This document shows positions 57,397 through 64,000 of a stretch of DNA of 64,000 nt, piece after piece. Every line of letters begins with the position of its first letter. Positions within the stretch are counted from its first letter, which is position 1. The DNA lies in contig CAWGOF010000003.1 in assembly GCA_963824225.1 (NCBI GenBank), positions 434,001 through 498,000 of the forward strand, read 5' to 3'. The notes under the pieces were generated by a model that was given only the letters and a program-made list of their open reading frames with translations, was not told the origin of the DNA and searched no databases. The translations under genes and the position numbers were made by a program. This DNA is from CAWGOF01 sp963824225. GTDB taxonomy: Bacteria > Acidobacteriota > Polarisedimenticolia > Polarisedimenticolales > Polarisedimenticolaceae.

Positions 57397-58212
57397 ATGC
57401 ACGACGAGCACGAGGAGCCCGACGTCGTCGACGCGGTGTACGAGGCGCTCGACGCGGGCGACCCGCAGCGCGCGCTCGCCGCGCTCGGCGCCGCGCTCGC
57501 GCACGATCCGGACGATCCGGTCCTGCAGTTCCTGCACGGCGTGACGCGGCTCGAGCTCGACGACCCGCGGGGCGCGGTTGCCGCCCTCGAGCGGGCGACG
57601 GCGCTCGATCCCGAGGACGCCGAGTTCCGCGCGCGCCTGGCCGAAGCGCTGTTCCGCAGCTGCCGGTTCGACGACGCCGAGCCGCACGCGCGGCGCGCCG
57701 TGGCCCTCGACCCGAAGCTCGCGCTGGGCCACTTCCTCGTGGGTCTCCTGGCCGAGAGGCGCGGCGACGACGCCGAGGCCGAGCGCGCCCTGGCCCGGGC
57801 GACGAAGCTCGACCCCGAGTCGTTCCCCGCGCCCGTGCGCCTCGACCGGGCGGCGTTCGAGCGGCACCTGGCGGAGGCGATCGACCGACTGCCCTCCCCG
57901 TTCTCGGACGCCCTGGGGACGGTCGCCGTGTCGGTCGAGCCGTGGCCCGAGGACGCCCTGCTCCACGACACCGATCCACCGCTCGATCCGGAGCTGCTCG
58001 GTCTGTTCGTCGGTCACGCGCTGCCCGATCGGGGCGCGCTCGGAGCGGGTGGAGAGCTACCGGGGCGGATCTACCTGTTCCAGCGTAGCCTCGAGCGCTA
58101 CGCCGCGGACGCGGACGACCTGGTCGAGCAGATCGGCGTCACGCTGCGCCACGAGCTGGGCCACTACCTGGGTCTCGACGAGGACGAGATCGAGTCCGCG
58201 GGCCACGGCTGA
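57397..58212 (+). CDS. TPR protein with C-terminal minimal zincin (DUF1025-like) domain
   Basis: 271 residues. Residues 1-140 contain about four TPR-like repeats (ALDAGDPQRALAALGAALAH, ...ALDPEDAEFRARLAEALF, ALDPKLALGHFLVGLLAERR). The C-terminal half matches the minimal metallopeptidase family: AIDRLPSPFSDALGTVAVSV, GRIYLFQRSLERY, and TLRHELGHYLGLDEDEIE with HExxHxxGxxxxE zinc binding. Zincins of this family are cytosolic with unknown substrates; fusion to TPRs suggests substrate recruitment. Convergent with moaE, 2 bp apart. Confidence 0.82.
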   Translation: MHDEHEEPDVVDAVYEALDAGDPQRALAALGAALAHDPDDPVLQFLHGVTRLELDDPRGAVAALERATALDPEDAEFRARLAEALFRSCRFDDAEPHARRAVALDPKLALGHFLVGLLAERRGDDAEAERALARATKLDPESFPAPVRLDRAAFERHLAEAIDRLPSPFSDALGTVAVSVEPWPEDALLHDTDPPLDPELLGLFVGHALPDRGALGAGGELPGRIYLFQRSLERYAADADDLVEQIGVTLRHELGHYLGLDEDEIESAGHG

Positions 58213-58214
58213 GC

Positions 58215-58625
58215 TCAGGCGCCTTCGATCCACGCCTCGGTCCCGTCGTCGTAGCGCTCCTTCTTCCAGATCGGCACCCGGCGCTTGAGCGCCTCGATCG
58301 CGAACCGGCAGGCGGCGAACGCCGGCTCGCGATGCTTGGCGGCGACGGCGATCGCCACCGAGACCTGGCCGACCGCCAGCTCGCCCGTGCGGTGCACGAT
58401 GCGGATCGCGCTCGCGCCGTGCGTCGCCTTCGCCTCGTGCTCGATCTTCTCGAGCTCGGCCAGCGCCATCGCCGGCCACGCGTCGTAGGCCAGGCTGATG
58501 ACGCGACGCCCGGCGTTGCGGTCGCGCACGATCCCGACGAACGCGGCGACCGCGCCGTCCGACTCCGCCGCGAGCTCGGCGAGCAGCCGCTCGACGACGA
58601 TCGGCTCGGCGACGAGAGCGACCAC
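58215..58625 (-). CDS. moaE: molybdopterin synthase catalytic subunit
   Basis: 136 residues from GTG 58625. AAFVGIVRDRNAGRRVISLAYDAWPAMA, IRIVHRTGELAVGQVSVAIA, AAKHREPAFAACRFAIEALK and VPIWKKERYDDG with the active-site lysine pair are diagnostic. With MoaD it converts cPMP to molybdopterin. It lies 1 bp after the moaD stop. Confidence 0.95.
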   Translation of the reverse strand: MVALVAEPIVVERLLAELAAESDGAVAAFVGIVRDRNAGRRVISLAYDAWPAMALAELEKIEHEAKATHGASAIRIVHRTGELAVGQVSVAIAVAAKHREPAFAACRFAIEALKRRVPIWKKERYDDGTEAWIEGA

Positions 58626-58626
58626 G

Positions 58627-58872
58627 CTAGCCTCCGCTGACCGGCGGGACGAACGCGACCTCGCGCACGCCGGCGAGCGGCGCGTCCCACGCGGCCCACT
58701 CCCGGTCGCAGGCCGCGAGCGGCCGGTACGGCAGGCCGGCGAGCGCGGCGTGGCGCGCCTCGAGCACGCGCCACAGCGTCTCGACGGTCGCCTGGGGCTC
58801 GACCGACACGGTCTCGGTCCGGCGTCCCGAGCGCTCGGCGAGCGACGCGAAGTACAGGACCTCGACGTCCAC
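58627..58872 (-). CDS. moaD: molybdopterin synthase sulfur-carrier subunit
   Basis: 81 residues from GTG 58872. Ubiquitin-like fold (VEVLYFASLAERSGRRTETV ... LACDREWAAWDAPL) ending in VAFVPPVSGG; the C-terminal Gly-Gly is thiocarboxylated by MoeB. Directly upstream of moaE and 11 bp after the nrnA stop. Confidence 0.93.
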   Translation of the reverse strand: MDVEVLYFASLAERSGRRTETVSVEPQATVETLWRVLEARHAALAGLPYRPLAACDREWAAWDAPLAGVREVAFVPPVSGG

Positions 58873-58883
58873 GGGTGCCTCGC

Positions 58884-59885
58884 TCAGCCGTCGCCGTCGA
58901 GGAGCGTCTCCGCGCGGCCGACGACGAGGCCCACCGCCTCGCGCAACGGCTGCGACAGCACGATCCCCGACGCGTTGCGGTGCCCGCCCCCGCCGAACTC
59001 CGACGCCAGGCGGTGCACGTCGAGCGGGCCCTTCGAGCGCAACGAGACCTTGACCCGTCCGTCCCCGAGCTCGCGGAACAGGAGCGCGACCTTCACCCCG
59101 TCGAGCGTCAGCAGCACGTTCAGGATGTCGGTCGGATCGACCGCCTCGGCGCCGAGCGTCGCGACGAGCGCGCGCGGGATCTCGACCGACGCGATCTGCC
59201 CCGCCCCGTCGATGCGCAGGCCCGCGAGGGCGTGACCCAGGAGCCGCAGGTACCGCTCCGCGTTGCGCTCGTGCAGGCGCTGGTAGATCGAGGCCGGGTC
59301 GACGCCGAGCCGCAGGAGATCGGCGGCGATCTCGTGGGCCCGAGGCGACGTCGAGTTGAACCGGAAGAACCCCGTGTCCGTCGCCAACCCGACGTACAGC
59401 GCCTGGGCCGCGGACCGGGGCGGCTCGAACCCGCAAGCGTGCAGGAGCTCGTAGATCACGGCCGTGGTCGAGCTCGCGTCCTCGTCGACGATGCTCTCAC
59501 CCCACGGCGCATCGCGCGTCGGGTGGTGGTCGATGCACAGCGTGCGGTCCGCGGCGGCGAGCATCGGTCGTTCCATCCGGCCCAGGCGGTCGGGAGCGGA
59601 GTTGTCCACGAGCACGACGCGATCGACCGCTCGCAGCAGCGGGTCGTGTCGCGCGGGATCGTAGATCTCGAGCGCGAACCCGTCGGGGTCGAGGAAATCG
59701 AGCGACTCGGGCGGCGGGTCCTGGTTGACGATCCGGACCGTCGTGCCGCGCGACGCGAGAAACCGGGCCAGGCCGAGCTCCGACCCGATCGCGTCGCCGT
59801 CGGGATTGATGTGCGACACGAGAACGACCGAGCGCACCTCGTCGAGCGCGCGGCGGAACTTCTCGACCTCGGCGGCGCCGATCAT
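58884..59885 (-). CDS. nrnA: DHH-family nanoRNase / pAp phosphatase
   Basis: 333 residues. DHH motifs: VVLVSHINPDGDAIGSELGL, VLVDNSAPDRLG, LCIDHHPTRDA, LYVGLATDTGFFRFNSTS; DHHA1 signature GGGGHRNASG near 305. NrnA degrades nanoRNAs and 3'-phosphoadenosine-5'-phosphate. The start ATG 59885 overlaps the upstream carbonic-anhydrase-like stop (ATGA). No frameshift. Confidence 0.93.
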   Translation of the reverse strand: MIGAAEVEKFRRALDEVRSVVLVSHINPDGDAIGSELGLARFLASRGTTVRIVNQDPPPESLDFLDPDGFALEIYDPARHDPLLRAVDRVVLVDNSAPDRLGRMERPMLAAADRTLCIDHHPTRDAPWGESIVDEDASSTTAVIYELLHACGFEPPRSAAQALYVGLATDTGFFRFNSTSPRAHEIAADLLRLGVDPASIYQRLHERNAERYLRLLGHALAGLRIDGAGQIASVEIPRALVATLGAEAVDPTDILNVLLTLDGVKVALLFRELGDGRVKVSLRSKGPLDVHRLASEFGGGGHRNASGIVLSQPLREAVGLVVGRAETLLDGDG

Positions 59886-60445
59886 GGGACGCTCGGCTCG
59901 GGCGCGGGCGAGCCACCGTACGGTCCGCCGCCGAGCGTGCCCGTGCGGTAGCCCTGGGCCGCAGCCTGGTACGTCCGCACGCCAGCGGCGATGCGTTCGC
60001 GCAGCTCGTCGGTCACCGGTCCGATCACGCGCGCCGGCACACCAGCGGCCATCGTGCCCGGCGGCACCTCGAACCCCTCGCGCACGAGCGCCCCCGCGGC
60101 GACGAGCGCCCCCGAGCCGATCCGCGCGCCCGAGAGCACGACGGCGCCCATCCCGATCAGCGCCTCGTCGGCGATCGTGCAGCCGTGGATCAGCGACCGG
60201 TGACCGAGCGTCACGCGCGCGCCGACCGTTGCCGGAAACCCGCGATCGACGTGGATCACCGTGCCGTCCTGGACGTTCGTCGAGGCTCCGATGGTCACGG
60301 GCTCGAGGTCCCCGCGCAGCACGCAGCCGAACCACACCGACGCCCCCGGTCCGAGCGCCACGTGTCCGACGAGCACGGCGTTCGGCGCGACGTACGCGGT
60401 CGGATCGAGCGTCAGCCGGTTGGGCAGGAAACGCTCTTCGGCCAC
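59882..60445 (-). CDS. gamma-carbonic-anhydrase-like left-handed beta-helix protein
   Basis: 187 residues from GTG 60445. Hexapeptide-repeat beta-helix with VGHVALGPGASVWFGCVLRG, VQDGTVIHVDRG and VTLGHRSLIHGC, giving the three zinc-ligand histidines of the gamma-CA/YrdA group, then IGMGAVVLSG. A Gly/Pro-rich tail of ~20 residues follows the final helix. Hydrated CO2 activity is plausible; many YrdA-type proteins are inactive. It heads the gammaCA-nrnA-moaD-moaE run. Confidence 0.88.
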   Translation of the reverse strand: MAEERFLPNRLTLDPTAYVAPNAVLVGHVALGPGASVWFGCVLRGDLEPVTIGASTNVQDGTVIHVDRGFPATVGARVTLGHRSLIHGCTIADEALIGMGAVVLSGARIGSGALVAAGALVREGFEVPPGTMAAGVPARVIGPVTDELRERIAAGVRTYQAAAQGYRTGTLGGGPYGGSPAPEPSVP

Positions 60446-60481
60446 CGCGATCTCCCCGGCGTTCGGCGAAAAAAGCCGATC

Positions 60482-60510
60482 AACGTACTGCCGGTCCCCC
60501 GGGGTGTCAA
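60482..60510 (-). promoter_or_regulatory. promoter of the gammaCA-nrnA-moaDE run
   Basis: On the minus strand TTGACA (60510-60505), 17-bp spacer, TACGTT (60487-60482); a GGGGAG site precedes GTG 60445. Confidence 0.65.
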
Positions 60511-61082
60511 GCCTGGCGCGGCGGGGGCGCGATATCGAGCAGCCCCTTGAGGATCAACGCCTGGTACCACGCGTCGTAGTCCGCGCGGTGGATCTGGGCC
60601 GGATCCTGCGGCGGCAGGTGCAGGAGCCGCTCGAGCGTCTCCTTGTTCGTATCGTTCCACGGGATCCCGAGCCGTCCCATGGCCAGGCTCTTCGTATCGA
60701 GCCCCTTGTAGCCGAACGGGTTGGGCAGCCCGAAGTGCGCGTAGTAGAACGACAGGTACGCCCAGTCGAACACCGCATTGTGCCCGACGAACACCGGACG
60801 CTCGCGCACGCCCGCGTTCTGTCGCTCGACCCACACGTTGAACCGCGCCAGCGCTTCGGGCGGCGGCTCGCCCTCCCGCGCGAGACGCTCGACGTCGAGA
60901 CCGCACACGGCGAGCGCCTGCGGGTCGAAACCGGGGAACACCGGACGCAGCTCGGCGTAGAACGAGTCGCCGAGCGCGTGGTGGCTGCCGTGGCGCCGCA
61001 CGATCACGGCCCCGACCGACAGCAGGTTGTACAGCGGCGGAACCTGTCCCGACGCTTCGACGTCGACGGACACGTAGGTCAT
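60507..61082 (-). CDS. DEDDh 3'-5' exonuclease
   Basis: 191 residues. YVSVDVEASG (Exo I, D-x-E), then VGHNAVFDWAYLSFYY (Exo II Asp) and QIHRADYDAW (Exo III H-x4-D), the DEDDh set of the DnaQ/RNase T superfamily. A stand-alone, single-domain exonuclease closest in shape to RNase T-like or 'exonuclease' family proteins. ATG 61082 immediately precedes TYVSVDVEAS. The -35 of the downstream promoter overlaps its 3' end. Confidence 0.85.
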   Translation of the reverse strand: MTYVSVDVEASGQVPPLYNLLSVGAVIVRRHGSHHALGDSFYAELRPVFPGFDPQALAVCGLDVERLAREGEPPPEALARFNVWVERQNAGVRERPVFVGHNAVFDWAYLSFYYAHFGLPNPFGYKGLDTKSLAMGRLGIPWNDTNKETLERLLHLPPQDPAQIHRADYDAWYQALILKGLLDIAPPPRQA

Positions 61083-61159
61083 CGCACGGGCCCTCGCATC
61101 GAGCCATGGTATCGTCGGCGTCAAGCGCCGCGGGGCCCGGCGTGAGGGAGGATCGGCGC

Positions 61160-62350
61160 ATGGCTCGCGTGACGAGCGGGCTCGATCGATGGATCGCGGA
61201 CGGCCCGCGCGCGTGCGGGCTCGCGCGCGGCGCGCGGATCGGCGTCCTGGCCCACGCGGCGTCGATCGATGCGCACGGCCGGCACGTCCTCGAGTGGCTC
61301 GCCGAGGACCGCACGGTTCGCCTCGAGCGGCTGTTCGCGCCCGAGCACGGTCTGTGGGGCCACGAGCAGGACATGGAGGCCGTGTCGTCGGCGAGCGATC
61401 CGTTCAGCGGACTCGCCGTGCGCAGCCTGTACGGCGCGGACCGCGCGTCGCTACGACCCTCGGCGGCGGACCTCGCGGGCCTCGACGCGATCGTCGTCGA
61501 CCTGCAGGACGTGGGCAGCCGGTACTACACGTTCGTGTACACGTTGTCCTACGTGATGGACGCGGCGGCCGAGGCCCAGGTCCCGGTCGTGGTCCTCGAC
61601 CGCCCGAACCCGATCGGCGGACAGATCCTCGAGGGACCGGTGCTCGATTCCGGCCTCGCGTCGTTCGTCGGCCGCTTTCCGCTCCCCGTGCGCCACGGCA
61701 TGACGATCGGCGAGCTGGCGCGGATGTTCCGCGACCGCGACGGGATCGCGTGCGAGCTCTCGGTCGTCCCGCTCGACGGCTGGCGCCGTACGATGCAGTT
61801 CGAGGACACGGGTCTGCCGTGGGTCCCGCCGTCGCCGAACATGCCCACGCCGCAGACCGCGCGAGTCTACCCCGGAGGCTGTCTCATCGAGGGTACGAAC
61901 CTGTCCGAGGGGCGCGGCACGACCTTGCCGTTCGAGCTCGTCGGCGCGCCGTGGCTCGACGGCCATGCGCTCGCCGCCGAGCTGCGCGCGCGCGGCCTCG
62001 ACGGGCTCGTCGTCCGCGCGGCGTCGTTCCGCCCGATGTTCCAGAAGCACGCGGGCCGCCCGTGCGCTGGCGTGCAGCTGATCGTCACCGACCGCGAGCG
62101 CCTGCGCTCGTTCGTCGCGTATCTGGCGCTGCTCGGCGCGGCGCGGCGCCTCGCGCCGTCGGAGTTCGCCTGGCGCACCGAGACCTACGAGTTCGAGGAC
62201 GCGCGCCCGGCGATCGACTACTTGCTCGGGCGGGACGGCCTGCGCGGGATGCTCGAGAACGGGGTGTCGATCGACGACATGGAGCGCACGTGGACCGACG
62301 ACCTGCGCGCGTTCGACGACGCGCGCCGGCCGTTCCTGCTGTACGACTGA
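61160..62350 (+). CDS. DUF1343 / NamZ-family exo-beta-N-acetylmuramidase-like protein
   Basis: 396 residues from ATG 61160 with AGGGAGG upstream. Family blocks: ERLFAPEHGLWGHEQDMEAV, VRSLYGADRASLRP, AIVVDLQDVGSRYYTFVYTL, VVLDRPNPIGG, LPVRHGMTIGELARMF, PWVPPSPNMPT, YPGGCLIEGTNLSEGRGTT and PFELVGAPWLDG, ending in a helical C-terminal domain. Characterised NamZ releases N-acetylmuramate from peptidoglycan. No signal peptide is visible, so it would be cytosolic recycling unless the start is misplaced. Confidence 0.88.
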   Translation: MARVTSGLDRWIADGPRACGLARGARIGVLAHAASIDAHGRHVLEWLAEDRTVRLERLFAPEHGLWGHEQDMEAVSSASDPFSGLAVRSLYGADRASLRPSAADLAGLDAIVVDLQDVGSRYYTFVYTLSYVMDAAAEAQVPVVVLDRPNPIGGQILEGPVLDSGLASFVGRFPLPVRHGMTIGELARMFRDRDGIACELSVVPLDGWRRTMQFEDTGLPWVPPSPNMPTPQTARVYPGGCLIEGTNLSEGRGTTLPFELVGAPWLDGHALAAELRARGLDGLVVRAASFRPMFQKHAGRPCAGVQLIVTDRERLRSFVAYLALLGAARRLAPSEFAWRTETYEFEDARPAIDYLLGRDGLRGMLENGVSIDDMERTWTDDLRAFDDARRPFLLYD

Positions 62351-62358
62351 CCGTCGAT

Positions 62359-64000
62359 CTACAGCGCCGCGGGCACCTCGGGCATCGCCAACACGTACGC
62401 GTCGTCGGCGTCGAGGAGCTGGTCGAGCAGCTGCAGCTGCGGCTGGAGCGTCTGCACCGCGCGCACGACCGCGTCGACCGCCGCGCGGCGATGGTCGGGC
62501 TTCTGCCCGAAGAGCGCCTCGAACGTCGTCTTGGGCGCCGGAATGAGACGCACGCGCACGTCTTCGTCGGCCCCGAGCCCCAGCGCCTGGCGCGCGAGCC
62601 CGAGCGCCGTGTCCACGCCTCCGACCTCGTCGATCAGCCCGAGCCGCTTGGCGTCCTCGCCGGTCCAGATCCGACCCTTGGCGATATCGCGCACCTTCTC
62701 GATCGGCAGCTTCCGGCCTTCGGCGACCTTGGACGTGAAGTCCGCGTACACGCGGTCGAGAAACGCCTGGAACCGCTCCCACCCGACCTCGTCGTAGGCG
62801 TGGGTCCCGGTGAACATCGTCGAGTTGCGGCTCGTGTGCACCTCGTCCCACGACAGGCCCACCTTGTCCCACATTCCCGAGGTCAGCATCTTGCCGCCGA
62901 GGACCCCGATCGAGCCGGTGATCGTGCCGGGCTGGGCCACGATCTTGTCCGCGTGCATGGCCACGAAATACCCGCCCGAGCCGGCGACGTTGCCCATCGA
63001 CACGATCAGCGGCTTGCCCTTGTCCTTGGCCCGTCGCGTCTCGCGCCAGATCGTGTCCGAAGCGACGTACGAGCCACCCGGGCTGTCGACGCGAAACACG
63101 ATCGCCTTGACGCGGTCGTCGTCGATCGCCGTGCGCAGCGCCTCGACCACGCTGTCCGAGCCCATCGTCACCGAGCCGTCGACCGGCGAGTAGCCGCCGC
63201 GGCCGCGCGACACGCCACCGTAGCCGTAGACCAGCGCGATCGTCGTGCCCTTGGCGTGCGGGCGCCCGGCGCGCTCGAGGTACTTGTCGAGGAACAGCAG
63301 CTGGAAGTCGTCGCCCTGGTCCTTGCGCAGCTTGGCGTACAGCTCGTCCTCGTACGCCAGCCCGTCCACGAGACCGGCGTCGAGCGCCTCCTGTCCGAGC
63401 AGTGGCGCGCGATCGAACAGCGCGCGCACCTCGGGCTCGGTCTTCTTTCGGCCCTCGGCGATGCCCCGGACGAGCTGCGCGAACTGTGAATCCATCAGCT
63501 CCTGCATCGCCCGCCGGTGCGGCTCGGTGTACTCGCTCTCGGTGAACAGGTTCATCGCGTTCTTGTACTCGTAGCGCTGGTCCATCTGCGGCTTGACGCC
63601 GAGCTTGTCGAGCGTGCCGCGGAGGAACGGCGACTCGTACATCAGCCCGGTGATCGACACGTCTCCCGACGGCTGGAGCCAGATCTCGTCGAACGCCGTG
63701 GCCAGGTAGTACCCGCCGTTGCCCGCGCCGAACTCGCCGAACGTCTCGGAGTACGCGATCGCGCGCTTGCCCGACGCGCGGAAGCGGCTCACCGCGTCGC
63801 GGATCTCCTGGACGTGGGCCAGGCCGATCCCGCCCCCGCCGATGCGACCGACGAACGCACGGACGCGCTTGTCCGCCGCGGCGCGGTCGAGAGCATCGAC
63901 GACGTCGAGCACCGGTGTCTGCCCCTGGAGCATCACCTGGGCCACCGGATCGTCGGGCAGGGCCTCGATCACGCCCTTCTCGAAGTCGAACTGCAGCACC
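62359..64000 (-). CDS. sppA: signal peptide peptidase SppA, 67-kDa type (5' end cut by window)
   Basis: At least 546 residues; the frame continues past the right edge. Two tandem peptidase-S49 domains. The N-terminal one supplies the general-base Lys (YEYKNAMNLFTESEYTEP) and the C-terminal one the nucleophile Ser (SMGNVAGSGGYFVAMHADKI), matching the tetrameric E. coli SppA arrangement. It degrades released signal peptides at the inner membrane. The N-terminal membrane anchor lies outside the window. Convergent with the DUF1343 gene, 8 bp apart. No frameshift. Confidence 0.92.
   Translation of the reverse strand, partial: VLQFDFEKGVIEALPDDPVAQVMLQGQTPVLDVVDALDRAAADKRVRAFVGRIGGGGIGLAHVQEIRDAVSRFRASGKRAIAYSETFGEFGAGNGGYYLATAFDEIWLQPSGDVSITGLMYESPFLRGTLDKLGVKPQMDQRYEYKNAMNLFTESEYTEPHRRAMQELMDSQFAQLVRGIAEGRKKTEPEVRALFDRAPLLGQEALDAGLVDGLAYEDELYAKLRKDQGDDFQLLFLDKYLERAGRPHAKGTTIALVYGYGGVSRGRGGYSPVDGSVTMGSDSVVEALRTAIDDDRVKAIVFRVDSPGGSYVASDTIWRETRRAKDKGKPLIVSMGNVAGSGGYFVAMHADKIVAQPGTITGSIGVLGGKMLTSGMWDKVGLSWDEVHTSRNSTMFTGTHAYDEVGWERFQAFLDRVYADFTSKVAEGRKLPIEKVRDIAKGRIWTGEDAKRLGLIDEVGGVDTALGLARQALGLGADEDVRVRLIPAPKTTFEALFGQKPDHRRAAVDAVVRAVQTLQPQLQLLDQLLDADDAYVLAMPEVPAAL

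Overview
The window is a G+C-rich (by eye about two thirds or more G+C), gene-dense bacterial chromosome segment that is mostly housekeeping genes. It has no rRNA, tRNA, insertion sequence, prophage or CRISPR array that I can recognise. A transmembrane RNase Y, a DUF4388 protein, an LpxH-like hydrolase, abundant lipoproteins and secreted LamG / thrombospondin-3 / choice-of-anchor proteins suggest an uncultured Gram-negative-type lineage of the Myxococcota / Acidobacteriota / Planctomycetota / 'Eisenbacteria' sort. The sequence alone does not decide which.

Layout. 1-3.8 kb: secreted TIM-barrel-like protein (cut by the left edge), SAM hydroxide adenosyltransferase (DUF62), DUF4388 protein, acpS. 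3.9-11.1 kb: coiled-coil NYN nuclease, then a minus-strand run nfo-queA-tgt-LpxH-like, and a zinc-ribbon membrane protein followed by a zinc-ribbon M48 peptidase. 11.2-19.3 kb: plus-strand chain of translation, lipid, cofactor and replication genes (EF-G-like GTPase, asnS, rimO, pgpA, ribF, tmk, holB), mostly joined by ATGA/GTGA overlaps. 19.5-27 kb: a giant secreted subtilase with four 1.3-kb repeats. 27-32.4 kb: rlmD-like methyltransferase, an intergenic region with two independently transcribed structured RNAs, aroC, nnrD and tsaE. 32.4-43.9 kb (minus): two methyltransferases, guaB, secA, an S26-like peptidase behind a possible attenuator, acyl-CoA dehydrogenase, a serine beta-lactamase-fold protein and lysC. 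44-49 kb: two paralogous polytopic membrane proteins plus a transglutaminase-like lipoprotein in one operon, then a subclass-B3-like metallo-beta-lactamase and an AraC remnant. 49-53.8 kb: DUF697 protein, orphan ribbon-helix-helix protein with palindromic operator, LamG/TSP3 protein, SYLF protein, NicO-like metal transporter. 53.8-64 kb: rny, typA, TPR-zincin, moaD-moaE, nrnA, gamma-carbonic-anhydrase-like protein, DEDDh exonuclease, NamZ-family protein and sppA (cut by the right edge).

Two cross-cutting observations matter to a user. (1) Essential genes in four blocks (about 5.0-7.7, 11.2-16.6, 20.2-20.8 and 34.5-40.5 kb) carry many single-base indels while the rest has none. These look like local consensus errors rather than gene decay, and coordinates given for these genes are spans to be read with frame corrections. 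(2) Several promoters (TTGNCN, 16-18 bp, TANNNT-like) place the predicted transcription start on, or within a few bases of, a GTG/TTG/ATG start codon, suggesting leaderless mRNAs. The best candidate for something undescribed is the pair of structured RNAs between the rlmD-like gene and aroC: a ~323-nt RNA of no family I recognise and a ~167-nt rod-like RNA that resembles 6S RNA.
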